Positions 1-30,479 of a stretch of DNA of 64,000 nt are shown here, in pieces. The notes under the pieces were generated by a model. That model was not told the origin of the DNA. It searched no databases and worked only from the letters and a program-made list of their open reading frames with translations. Source of the DNA: Larus michahellis (Eukaryota; Chordata; Aves; Charadriiformes; Laridae); the NCBI RefSeq assembly GCF_964199755.1, contig NC_133906.1, positions 12,028,001-12,092,000 of the forward strand. The letters run 5' to 3'. How positions within the stretch are numbered: position 1 is the stretch's first letter; each line of letters starts with the position of its first letter. The position numbers were made by a program, and so were the translations under genes.

Positions 1-19565
<19,565 letters not shown>

Positions 19566-20100
19566 CGCCGCCTCGCAGCGCCGCTGAGCCCCGCCGCTGC
19601 CGCTGCCGCCCCGGATAGGCCCCGCCGCGCCCCATTGGCCGCCCCCCACGCCCGTCAGCGCTCGCGGGGGCGGGCGCGCCCTGCGATTGGTCGCCGCGCC
19701 CGCCGACTTTGAATGGAGGAAGCCAGGCGCGCCGGGATTGGCTGCGCGCGGGCGTCCCGCGCCGCTTGCGGCGCGGGTCACGTGAGGCGTGACCCGGGGA
19801 GAGGACCGGAACTGACCTCACGTAAAACGGAACAGGCCGTAGGGAAAACAGGGGCGGGAGACACGTCCAATCAGCGGACCGAACGCCGCGCACCAATCAC
19901 GTACCGCAGGCGGCCGCGCGCTCCCAACCAGAAAAGCCAAATCAGAAGCATCCCGCCCCGTTGCGTCAGAGGGGGCGGGGTTATAGCAGCAGCCAATGGC
20001 GGGGCAAAAGGGCGGGGCAACGGCCCAGGAAACAAAGTTCCCGGGCAGCAGCCAATGAGCGGGCACGGAGCGGGGAGGCGCCGGCCAATGGGAGAGCGGC
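19566..20100 (-). promoter_or_regulatory. TCERG1: TCERG1 promoter, CpG island with CCAAT array
   Basis: Very GC- and CpG-rich DNA upstream of the TCERG1 start. No TATA box is seen near the start codon. Eight CCAAT pentamers lie in 456 bp: three on the minus strand (plus-strand ATTGG at 19634, 19686 and 19737) and five on the plus strand (19867, 19893, 19993, 20052, 20085). Several GGGCGG GC boxes lie between them, and a palindromic E-box TCACGTGA is at 19778-19785. NF-Y, Sp1 and USF/MITF-type factors are the usual readers of such sites. The 5' UTR is unresolved; transcription probably starts within about 100 bp of the ATG. Confidence 0.75.
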
Positions 20101-20149
20101 GCGCGCCCTGCCCCGGCGCCCCGCGGTCGCTGGGGAGCGCTGTCGGCCG

Positions 20150-20470
20150 GGCGGGCTGGGGCGGGGCCGGGGGTCCCGAGGGGTTCCAGGGGGAGCAGGG
20201 GCACGGAGGCCCCGGTAGGGTCTGGGGGAGACTGGGGATCTCGGGGGTTCTCAGGGTCCCGAGAGGATCGGGGGGTCCGGGCGGCATGCGAGCCCCGGGA
20301 GGGTCCAGGGAGTCCGGAGGTCCCGGGAGGCTCCAGGGGCCCACGAGGGCCCGGGTGGATCGGGGGGCGGGGGATGCCGGGGGGCGCGGGGATCCCGGAG
20401 GCGGCCGCCTACAACAGGGACGCTGCCCGGGTCCGCGGGGTTGCCCCGGCGGGGGAGGGTCCCTGGCACC
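20150..20470. repeat. G-run-rich degenerate repeat at edge of TCERG1 CpG island
   Basis: Many short G runs separated by tcc/ccgg/agg motifs such as GGGGTTCC, GGGTCCAGGG and GGTCCCGGG, with no exact period. The plus strand has many G3-G6 runs within short loops and could form G-quadruplexes. Translation gives collagen-like Gly-Pro repeats that are not a real protein. Confidence 0.5.
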
Positions 20471-20559
20471 CTCCCTCACTGGCACCGCCGGCGGGGCACG
20501 GCCCAGGGCCGGCAAGGCTGCAGCGTGACGCTCCGTGAGGATGTGTGAAACCAGTAAAG

Positions 20560-23500
20560 CCCAGTTTTGGCTGGGGGCGGTCATTTTGCTGCTGGAGTTT
20601 GATTTACCCCAACGGCGCGCGGCTGCGTGGGCAGTAACAATCCCCAGGCAAGCGAGAGGGCTGGTGGTGGCCGTGTGCCCCGCGGGACGGCTGGGGAGGG
20701 GGCCCCGGGGAGATGGGGAGCCCCGGGAGGGCCAGGGGAGGCAGCAGCCCCGGGACATGTCCCTGGGGACTGCCCGGGGACCCAGCGGGCAGGTAACGAG
20801 CTGAGGACTCATTACGTCCCAGTACCGTCTGTGAGACACGGTGCAGTCAGCGGAGGAAAGGCGCTCCCAGCTCAGACGCCCAGTGCTGTGTCGTTTTACG
20901 GCCCGTGTAACGGAAACACCCAACAGCCGTCGGGGCACGGTTACTCCTGTGAAACCCTCCCAGCCCCGACCCCTCGGTGAGGACTGAGAGAACTCCAGAT
21001 CCATGGGCAAAACTGCAATAACCTGCTGCAGAAACGAGGAGCTCAGCTGTGGCGCCGGTGTTACCTTTGAGACATAATGAAACATCAAGTATTCTGTTGA
21101 AAAGCCTCTTGCAGCTGAAATACATGTTTCAAAAGAATAAAACAAATCCCAGAACAAGAGGGAAGCAGATCTTCCACCCTGCCAGGCTGCATTCCGTGTG
21201 CCGGGGGATATGGCCACCCCTCCCGCTGTGGGGAGGATGCCAGGAGCCTGAGACATCACGTCTTTCCATCTCCAACTGCTTTGATTTTGTGATATTGTGA
21301 TCCCGCTTTTCCCGTTCCTCTCTTTCTGTCAAAAAAAAAAAAAAGAGCTGTCACTTCTTAAATAATAAAAATAATCAGAATTACTAAGGGACCTTTTGAT
21401 GGTGCTGTGCTAAAGAGACTCTTACGTACTTTGATTTTGCTGCTCGGTTTCTTTATTCATGAGTTTTGCTTAAAGTCGCTGCTGCTGTGAGGGTTTTTGA
21501 CAGCTGGGCGGGTGGTGGGGGGCTCCCCGGCAGTTGTGTGCCCCACTCCATCCCAGCCCCTCCTGGCCCTGAACCCGGCTGGGGGTCTGGGGTCCTGCCT
21601 GCTGCCCCGGCCCCCCCAAGGAGCCACGGGACGGAGCCGGGCATGGGTCACCCCCGCGAGTGCAAGAAGCCAGGCTCGGCTCCGTGAGGAGACATGGCCC
21701 TATGGCCCCCCCGCCAGCACCAGCAGTGATCGGCAGGAGATTGGAACGGGCTTTGGATGCGATGGCTGAGACCCTCCCCGAAGAGTGGGGCTGTCTGTCT
21801 TCCACCTGCATCTTTCATCCCCCTTTTCATCTGCCTGCTTCAGGATTGTCTCAATAATTTATTAATTGCGGGCTGGCAGATAGGAGCATCTGCAAGGCCC
21901 TTTCCCGTGTTTGGGGAGAGCTGGGAGCCCCCCACAGCTGCCCCCCGGCCCCCTGGCACTGCTCAGCTTTATTTTCTCAAAACGTTTCAGCCAGTGATTC
22001 TCAGACTGTGGCTTTTTCAGGAGCAATTAATTGTGATCTGCAAAATGTGAGTCACTGTGACAAATTTGGTGGCAGGTACCTGTTCAGCAGGATGTGGCTT
22101 TTGGAAACAGTACAATTTATTGCACTTATTACGTACTTCCCTTAGATTTCATTAAAAATCTGAATTCTAATAATACCGTTTGCCGTTTGCAGCGACACTC
22201 TCACTAATTAGCCAGCAGCGTAAGCCCCAGGAGCGCAGAGACAAGAGGGACCGATGAGCCGCAGCCCCTGGATGCTCAGTCAATGCCAGGGTGGCTGCAA
22301 AGCGGGGCCTCGGCGGTACCGGCGCCTTCACCTGCTCCTCCCTGGGTGGGGGGCACTGCTGGCCAGGCTCCTCAGGGCGACGCAGACCTAAACCAGCTGC
22401 ATCTGCTGATGTGATGGAGCAAACGGAATGTCTTTTAAACAAGCTGGGTACCCAGACAGTTTTTCAGAGCAACCCGCAGCAGCCTGGGTTCCCCTCTCCT
22501 CTCAGCATCCCTCCCCGGGCTCGTCGCCCCGCGCTGGCTTGGAAGCTGCAGGCTCAATGCTGCCACGTAACAGTACAGAGCTGCCACCGCTGCAGGAGAA
22601 AGAGCGTTCTCCGTTGAGATTTTTAAACTGTAAATGTTTTCAAGTGTTTAGATCTGTAATTTTTAAAGGGCTGTTTCCTACGTGGTCCAACTCTCTGCCA
22701 GGCGTAGAGGAAGGGTGCTTGAAATCTCACATTTTGGATACTCCCTCTCAAGTCTGCCAAGTTCTCCAAGTCCACAGCAAGTGGCCTTTTTCTTTTTTGT
22801 TGCAGCTCTGTGACATGAGCCGATTTTCAGCACTTTGGTCTCCTCTGGCAGCGAGTGTCAGCCCTGGAGCGGCAGTGGGCTCTGGGGAGGGCGGGCGTCC
22901 CAAATGCCACCGAGCACTGCCCCGCTCCGTGGAGCTGCCATTGGCCGTTGGGTTGTGCAAGCTGGGGGACACTGACATCTTGTCATTCCTTTTTCATTTT
23001 TTTCAGATTTCAGGTTGAAGTGTGATGCTGAATTAAAAATTTTGCCCTGGGCTGTCTGCAGGGCCTCTGGGCTGCTGCAGTGCCAGCATCTGCCGGGGAG
23101 ACCGCCGGGTCCTGTGTTGGAGGGCGGCAGCCCCAAGCTGGCACCGGGCGGCAGAGCAGGGGAGGCTCCAGGGTGAAGGTGGCCTTCGCTTCCCCGGCTC
23201 CCCTCGCCATTCACAGAGGTGACCGGGGCCCGGGCAGGTCCCCAGGGAGGGAAGGTCCTTACAGGGACCAGTCGGACTCCAGCCCACCCGACTGCCAGCT
23301 GTCGGTCGGCAAAAGCTTTGGCAAGGGGAACGCTGCATGCTGGGTCTGGACATCCCTTGAAGATGCTTATCCCCAAAAAGAGCATCTCTTGTGAACCGTG
23401 GGCAGGACAGCCGCAGCACCGTCGGCAAACAAGACACGGTTTTTGTGTCTAGCATCACCCGTGCAGGGCTGGGGGGTGTGGGCACACTCACAGGGAGGGA

Positions 23501-26500
23501 GAGGGCAGCAGCCACATCCCGGCTGCCCCCGGGCCCATCCTGCAGCCCTGCAGGGCTAAAGGGGGCTCCCCGGGGCTCGGTCACACCAGCCAACACCGCG
23601 GAGGGCGAGATAAACTTGGACCGTGCTTCTGATTGGGATACAGTCCCCATTGGTTTGGTAAAATATCCATTTTTTCTCCTGGTATATTTTTTTTACACAG
23701 AATATCAATGATTAAAACAGTAATTGGCTTCATTCTGGCTAATTGCATTTCACAGCGAACCTATTTGTAGAACAATCTTCTTGTATTTTCTGACTGCTAG
23801 GATATTAAACTAAGGGCAGCAAAAAGAGTTTATGGTTTTGGTTTTCTGTGAGGTTTAAATAATTATTGTTTTTGGAAACTATACCTTGGAAATGCAGAGG
23901 AAGGAGCAGTCTGAAGGAAGCACAGAGAGCCAGCGATGGGGAAGCCGGCCCCTCGGCGTGCACGTTGCAGCTGTGGTACCCGCCATGCCGCACTGCACCA
24001 CATCACACTGCACCGCACCGCACTGTTCACCACCCACCCCTCTCTTTCTGCAGCCCTGAAAGGGGAAAACGTTATTTAAACCCTTCAGTGACCCTGCGAT
24101 GGGGCTCGGGAGGTGGATTTTGGGGCTGAAACCATGGAGCTGTGCATGGGGAGTCTGTAGAATCCCTCCAACATGGGGGAAGGGGGCTGTGATGCTCAGC
24201 CATGGCAAGGGCTGCAGAGAGGTGAGGTCCATGGAGATGCCCGGAGTCACCCAGAGCAGAGGGTTTCACTCAGACGTGGGCTGGTTCCGGGGTTACAGAA
24301 GAAGCGTGGCCAACAAAGCCGAGCACAGCCTCTCTGCTTGCCGTGGGCAGCACAACCATCTCTTGCAGCTCCCTGGCCAGGCAGGACCGTCCCCGGGCCA
24401 TGCCACCCCACCCTGCCAGTCCTGAAAGCATCACAGACCTGTGACCACCATCGGCCACTGCTGCGGGGCCGGGGAGCCGGCCCTGGCTGAGGAGGGCACG
24501 CTTGGCCCCTCTCCCGAAATTCTGGGGGCGTCCAGGGAAACTTCCCCTGCCTGGAACCAGCTGCAGAGCTGACACTAATAGAAAAAGACCATTAAAAAGC
24601 TCTGTGATACTCTGTTCTTCCGCTTCTGGTCCCTCTCTCCCTTTGTTGCTGCTGGCATTTTATGCATTATTGATGTGCCTAGGTGCTGCTGCTCTCCCGT
24701 TTCCTCCACCGCTGCTCCCGTTGCCACAGCCACGCTGGACCCACACCGTCCCAGGGACGGGCTGCATCAGGCTATGCCCGGGGGGGTGGCAGGAGAGGCT
24801 CAGTCCCCAGCTCGCCCCCATGGCAGAGCAGAGCGCGGCCCCTGCTGCCGAGCAGCTCGGTCCCTGTGCCAGGGCACCGGGCTCCCGGCTGTCACAGGGG
24901 AGGCTTCACAGTGACGCGGGGATGCCCTGCGTGTATCTCCGCTCGAGCGAGGCTCTTCTCCTCCAGCTCCTGACCACCGCTCCTGCTCATCCCCATGGCC
25001 CTTCCCCAGCCTGTGCTGTCAGGGGCTTCTCCTCCGGGATGATCTTCTCCTCCATTTTATGATTCTATGTCTCAGCTCCCTCCCTGAGCGCAGGGCGAAT
25101 GGTGAATGACACAGGGCGAAAGGTGCACGGCACCGGGCGCAGGCCGAATGGTGCAGGGCACAGGGTGTAGGGTGCAGCGCACAGGGTGCAGACAGGATTT
25201 GGCAAAGAGCACTGACTGGGGGCTGCCTGACCCCATAGTTGCCCTCACGAAGCCCCACACCAGCGTCACCCCGGGAGAACGGGGCCAGGGTGGCCGTTGG
25301 GACCTGCCGCAGGGCCAGCAAGGGGGACAGCCCTGTGTCCCTGCCCGGTGGGACGCGCAGGCCGGGGGGGCTGCGTGCCAGCCTTGTGCAAGTACGCGTG
25401 ATGGGGCGTCAGGGAGAGGAGCGCGTTGAAAATGTGCCTCTTTCCCTGAGAGACCAGAAATGTTCCATCTCAGGGGTTAATATTTAATGAGGCGGTTTTA
25501 GGATAGAAGCTGTCTGCTGACGTGCTCGCCCACTCACGCAGTGGCACGGGACGGTCACGGAGCCACTGGGACAGTGTCCGTGGGGCTGCTCCCGGGGGGA
25601 TGTGGCCAGCGGTGGCAGTGGTGTGGGAGTCGCAGTGGCCTCGGGGCCATGGCACCCGCAGCCACCCACAGCAGCCCCTGCCTGGGGGCTGAAGTGCAGG
25701 GACACGGGGGCTGCAGCAGGGTGATGGGCTCCATTCAGCTGGAAGGGATCCGGTGTTCAGCTCCCGATCCGGTGTTCATTTGGCAGCCTGGGACTGCCGT
25801 GGATTGAAGCAAACCCGTTCCTCGGGCTGCGCTCAGCTCCACCGCAGTGTCCCGGTGACTGGCATCGATGTTCAATCCCAGGACACTGCGTCTCATGGCC
25901 AATTTGCTCAGGTTTCCTCGGTGGGGGCTAATGTGTTTTCCATGTTAACGTGCCTGCACGTGGCATTCAGCCCGTCTGCAACGTGGAGCAGCTAATGCCG
26001 CACGACTGGCTCACGTGCCCCGTTTGCAGGGGGACGGGGGCTGTGCGCATCACTGCCACTCGGCTCCTCCAAATGGCTTTGGCCCGGACTGACCCCAAAT
26101 TTACAATATTTCGGGTTCATCATTAAAGGAGGAAGCGAACAACTCCTCCCACCCCAGTGTCTCTGACAGGGAAAACACTTGCTCTACCCAAAACATTTCA
26201 GTTTCCTTCATTCCTCCCTTGCTCCTAAAGCTACTGAAAAGTCCAGCATTTAAAGAAATATCAACATTTTTCCTAAATATTTCCTTCTGTCTTTACACTA
26301 GAGTTATTATGAGTTGTGAGACATTTCAACCCTGTTGGCAGCATCAGTGCGTGGTCAAAACACACCCCTGGCGCCCCCCTCAGAGATGGGTCCCGGCTCC
26401 CCCTGCCATCTCCATCCCATTTGCATCTGCCTCTCAGGTTCCTCTTTCAGCAAAGGGCTCCAAGAGAGTCCACTCGTGTTGCCCAAAATCACCGTCCCTA

Positions 26501-28001
26501 AACCTCCCGTCCCGTTGCTGCCCCAAGGAGACCCATGCGCTCGTTCCTCTGCTCCACGGGAACACGATGCTGGGGAGAGGACGGCAGCCGAGGAGGAGCG
26601 GGCGGTCCGTGGCACCGTGACGGTGGGGACAGGGGACCAGGCCAGAGCAGCTGCCGTGCTGGTGGCAGAAGGTGCAGCCTGCAGGCAGTGGAGCACCGTT
26701 CAGCCACGGGAGCAGACTGGGTTTGTGCTGCAAGAAAAGCTCCTGTGTGCCACCCGTCCCTTGGCGAGTCCCCAAAGCCACGGCCATCAGCCGGCTGGGG
26801 ACTGGCAGAGCGTAAAATCAACCGAGCAATAAACAGAGGTTCCGATGTTTTTTCAGATGCTTTTATTCGTTCTCACTACATCAATTAAAGGAGTATCTCT
26901 GAGTTTTGCTTTTTTTTTTACAGGCAGAAAACTGCACTCAGGCCACAATGTGGTAACGGTTGTAGACTAATCTGTTTTGGCATTTGGGGAAAAACAGGCG
27001 TATTCCAAAACAACTGAGATATCAAACTTTAACTATCATCTCTGACTCAGATCCCTGACGTGTTGTGCTGCTGCAGCAGAGCTGCTGTAGGAAGACGTCG
27101 GCGCCGGGCTCGGTGGGGTGGCGCGGCGGGCTGGGAGCCGGGGGGTAGCTCAGCGTGGGGTGGGGCTGCATGGCAGGCACCCCGCGGCACGGGGCCGCGT
27201 GGGCAACGGGCTGGGCACCCTCGGGCCGGGCTGCGGCATGTGGGCACCTCCTGGCAGGCCGCTGGCAGGGCTTGGGCTTTGACCTGGGTGCGTTGGTGCA
27301 AGTCCAGGCTGCCCCAGCAGAGCCGTGGGCATGCAAGGAGGGGTCAGCACACTGCCCACCAAGGGCAGGTTGCCCGGTGACTTGCAAAAATATTTTATGC
27401 TCTGGCAAGCGATGGGTGACCATGGGGTGCTTGGCTGAAGCTTTCTTTAGCTATGCGTCCTGCAGAGGTCTTGAAAAATTAATCCTCCCCAAATAATTTC
27501 CTGATTTTTTAGTGGGTTTGTCTTCTAGGCCTAGCATCCTTTCATGTGATTTTTGTTCTGTGAATAATACAGTGTATTTGGGCACACTCTGCGCAGCACT
27601 GTCCCACAGGTAGCTCTGGAGGAGGATTTCAAACACGGGAGATGAAAGGGATGTTCTCTGTGTGCCATAAATACTGCAGCTCCCGCACGTGGTCCCGCTC
27701 GCGGCGCATCTGAAGACCACGATCAGCTACGATCCTTCCTTGTCTCTTCTTCCCAGACCAGTAACACAGGTGAAGGCGCCAGAGCCTCGGCTGTGTCCCT
27801 CTGCACCTCTGGCCGTGCGCTGCGGGGGAGTCCTGGGCAGGGGGTGGCTGCTGGAAGGATGGACCCTGACCATGCTCTCCCTGTGCCGGCCCTCTCCCGC
27901 CTCTCCTCAGACTGAAGAACCACTCCAGCTACTGTTTGGAAGCGACTTCAAGACGCAAACGGGAAGGTGGTGGGACCCCTTGCTGTGAGGCTGAGGGGTC
28001 T
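20560..28001. other. Intergenic DNA, no gene seen
   Basis: No exon with both splice signals and recognisable protein was found on either strand. The stretch alternates GC-rich blocks with short AT-rich segments. It holds a degenerate short tandem repeat near 25.1 kb and a plus-strand donor-like CAG|GTAACG after 20792. No recognisable transposon apart from those listed separately. Confidence 0.6.
25085..25195. repeat. Degenerate tandem repeat (GCAGGGCRAATGGTG-like)
   Basis: Imperfect repeats of about 14-28 bp built from CAGGGCGAA, GGTGCA and GGCACAGGGTG motifs. No coding meaning is evident. Confidence 0.5.
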
Positions 28002-28549
28002 TGTCCTGGTTTAACCCCAGCCGGCAGCTGGGACCACGCAGCCGCTCGCTCACTCCCCCAGTTGGGATGAGGGACAGAATCAGAGAAGTGAGAAAAACTC
28101 GTGGGTTGAGATAAAGACAGTTTAATAGGCAAAGCAAAAGCCGCACATAAGCGGAGCAGAACAAGGAATTCATCCCCTGTCCCCATCGCAGGCGGGTGTT
28201 CAGCCATCCCCAGGAAAGCCAGGCTCCATCAGCGTAACGGTGACTTGGGAAGACAAACACCATCACTCCGAACATCCCCCCTTTCCTCCTTCTTCCCCAG
28301 CTTTATATGCTAAGCATGCTGTCACATGGCACGGAATGTCCCTGTGGTCAGTTGGGGTCAGCTGTCCCCGCTGTGTCCCCTCCCAGCTCCTCCTGCCCCC
28401 CAACCTGTGAGGAGCAGAATGGCCTTGAGAGCTCAGCAACAACCAAACCCACCAGTGCTGTCACCAGTATTCCTGTCCCTAACCCAAAACACAGCACTGC
28501 ACCAGCTGCTAGTAAGAAAGTCAACCCCATCCCAGCTGAAATGATGACA
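28002..28549 (-). mobile_element. Solo LTR of an avian endogenous retrovirus (ERVL-like), with 5-bp target duplication
   Basis: A 548-bp element begins TGTCCTGG and ends GATGACA on the plus strand (TG...CA ends), flanked by perfect GGTCT duplications at 27997-28001 and 28550-28554. On the minus strand it has a TATA box (CATATAAAG, 28301-28309) followed about 180 bp later by an ATTAAA poly(A) signal (28121-28126), so the LTR reads leftward. The sequence resembles a dispersed LTR family I know from many birds; assignment to ERVL rests on the 5-bp duplication and is an inference. No gag, pol or env sequence lies beside it, so it is a recombined solo LTR. Confidence 0.85.
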
Positions 28550-28554
28550 GGTCT

Positions 28555-30066
28555 GTACTGGGGAGCCCAAGGAGCGTCACCTCCAGACCCAGCTCCCCCC
28601 GAGCCCCTGTGGGTGCAGAGCATCATGTGGCAGCTTCCCACGCTCCGCCGGAGGGACCAGCGCCGCAGGCTGGACACCAGCTCCGTGTGCCGTGCTGGGG
28701 ATTCCCTCTCCTTCTGGGGGGCACCTTATTTTTCATGCACGCTCAGTTCGGCAGAAGTCTGTGAGGAGGACGCTGACTCTCAGCTGCAGAGGCAAAGGCA
28801 GCCCTGAGGGTGATGGTGGCGAGTCTCCCTCCGAGGTGTCCCCTGCTGTCATACCCACCACAGCTGCCACATCCACCTGCTTTGGGGCTGCCAGGGCATG
28901 GGGGCGACAGCCCTGGAGGGTGCTTCTTCCCGGGCAGCCCAGGGTGCTGCCTCTTGGCCCCTGCCCGAGGGGCACCCAGGGGGAGGATTTGTCCCCGGTC
29001 CCGTGGTCCTCCCCCGGCAGCATCCCCAGTGCTCTGGGGATCCAGCACAGGGCTCACACGGTGTAAACAAGGGCCCCGGTAAACTCGCAGAAGGCATGCG
29101 TTAGACGCACCAGCCTCAGGAGTAGAAAAATCAAAGGTTTTCCTGCAAATCCGTCTGCCCTACATCTCCTCTCCATTTTGATCTCCAAATTCATGCAAGT
29201 TTAAAAAGCAAGTAAACGCTGCCAGTGCGATTAACCTCCCCACCTGCTCCCTGCTTCGTGCTCTCCTGGAGAGGGCAGCTCAGCTCACCTGCCTGGTGGG
29301 AGCATCTCCTCCAAGTGCAAGGATGTGGGGAGTCAAACCAAGAGGGTTCCACTGAAATTACAAAACACTACACTTTTAAATAGGCGCTGAATTATTTAGT
29401 GCCCTCGCACTACCCAAATGCTCTGCTCTTTGGGTGGATGATGGCTTGGTTTCCCTCACAGCTTTCCTGTTATGGCAGTGAGTAAATGGAGAGATATCGC
29501 ACTCTTCAAACATTTATAAATAATATCCCGCGTTGGGATCGGGCTCTGCTGCTGTGAACCAGGCAGGGCGGGAGGTGGCATGCAGGTGTCTGGTCCCAGA
29601 TGCTGGCAGGTCCCCCCCATTGCCCCCGGGGGCTCCCCACGCAGCCACCAGCAAGGGCTGGGTGACACGGCCGTGCAGGCAGCCAGGTCCCGGTTCTTCT
29701 TGAGCACCTGGAGAGAATGAAAACACATAATGCTTTAACCCTCAAATAGAGTAAAGGCACCGAGGAAGAAGTCACCCCGATGGGGGGGTGAGAGCCCCGG
29801 TGTCCCAGCCGCAGCCCCAGTGACGCCCAGCGCAGATCCAGACCCATCAGCCCGTGGCCTCCAGCGACTTGGTATTTCCTTCTACACACAAAGGCCGCGG
29901 AGACCCTCACTCATCTTGGTGTGACACAACAGGGCACTGGGTAACTGTTACTTATTTCTGAATTTATTACTATTATATTTATGTCCCAGAAACATTTAAT
30001 TAATCCTCAGCAAGACCCTGACAGAAAAGGCAGCAAATCTGCAGGTGAGACAAAAGGTCATTTCCA
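28555..30066. other. Intergenic DNA, no gene seen
   Basis: GC-rich to mixed sequence without recognisable exons. Open frames on both strands up to about 134 codons have low-complexity Pro/Gly/Ser/Arg composition and no family resemblance. Nothing else is visible. Confidence 0.5.
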
Positions 30067-30479
30067 TAGAATCCCAGAATCACAGGAGGGTTTGGGTTGG
30101 AAGAGACATTTAAAGCCCACCCAGTGCCACCCCCTGCCCTGGGCAGGGACACCTCCCGCCACACCAGGTTGCTCCAAGCCCCGTCCAACCTGGCCTTGAA
30201 CACCTCCAGGGATGGGGCAGCCACAGCTTCTCTGGGCAACCTGGGCCAGGGGCTCACCACCCTCACAGCAAAGAATTCCTTCCTGAGATCTCATCTAAAT
30301 CTCCCCTCTTTCAGTTTAAAACCGTTACCCCTCGTCCCATGGCTCCCCTCCCTGATTCGGTGTCCCTCCCCAGCTTTCCTGGAGCCCCTTTAGGGACTGG
30401 AAGGGGCTCCAAGGTCTCCCTGGAGCCTTCTCTTCTCCAGGCTGAATGCCCACAACTCTCTCAGCCTGTCCTCATAGTA
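30067..30479 (-). mobile_element. Truncated CR1 LINE, 3' end fragment
   Basis: Contains the familiar avian CR1 3' region read in antisense on the plus strand: the GGTTTGGGTTGGAAGAGAC block, the CCCTGGGCAGGGACACCTCC block and the CTTCTCTGGGCAACCTGGGC block. The minus-strand 3' terminus carries the short ATTCT-type repeat (AGAATCCCAGAATCA on the plus strand). About 410 bp long; 5'-truncated, no reverse transcriptase domain. Confidence 0.93.

Noticed and set aside
19713-20528. 271-codon open frame on the plus strand
   Set aside because: Same GC artefact; collagen-like repeats come from the G-run tract at 20.15-20.47 kb.
19871-21259. 462-codon open frame on the minus strand
   Set aside because: Lies across the TCERG1 CpG island; Pro/Arg/Gly-rich, no domain, explained by scarcity of stop codons in GC-rich DNA.
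22428-23018. 196-codon plus-strand frame in the intergenic region
   Set aside because: No recognisable domain, unusual composition, no splice or promoter support.
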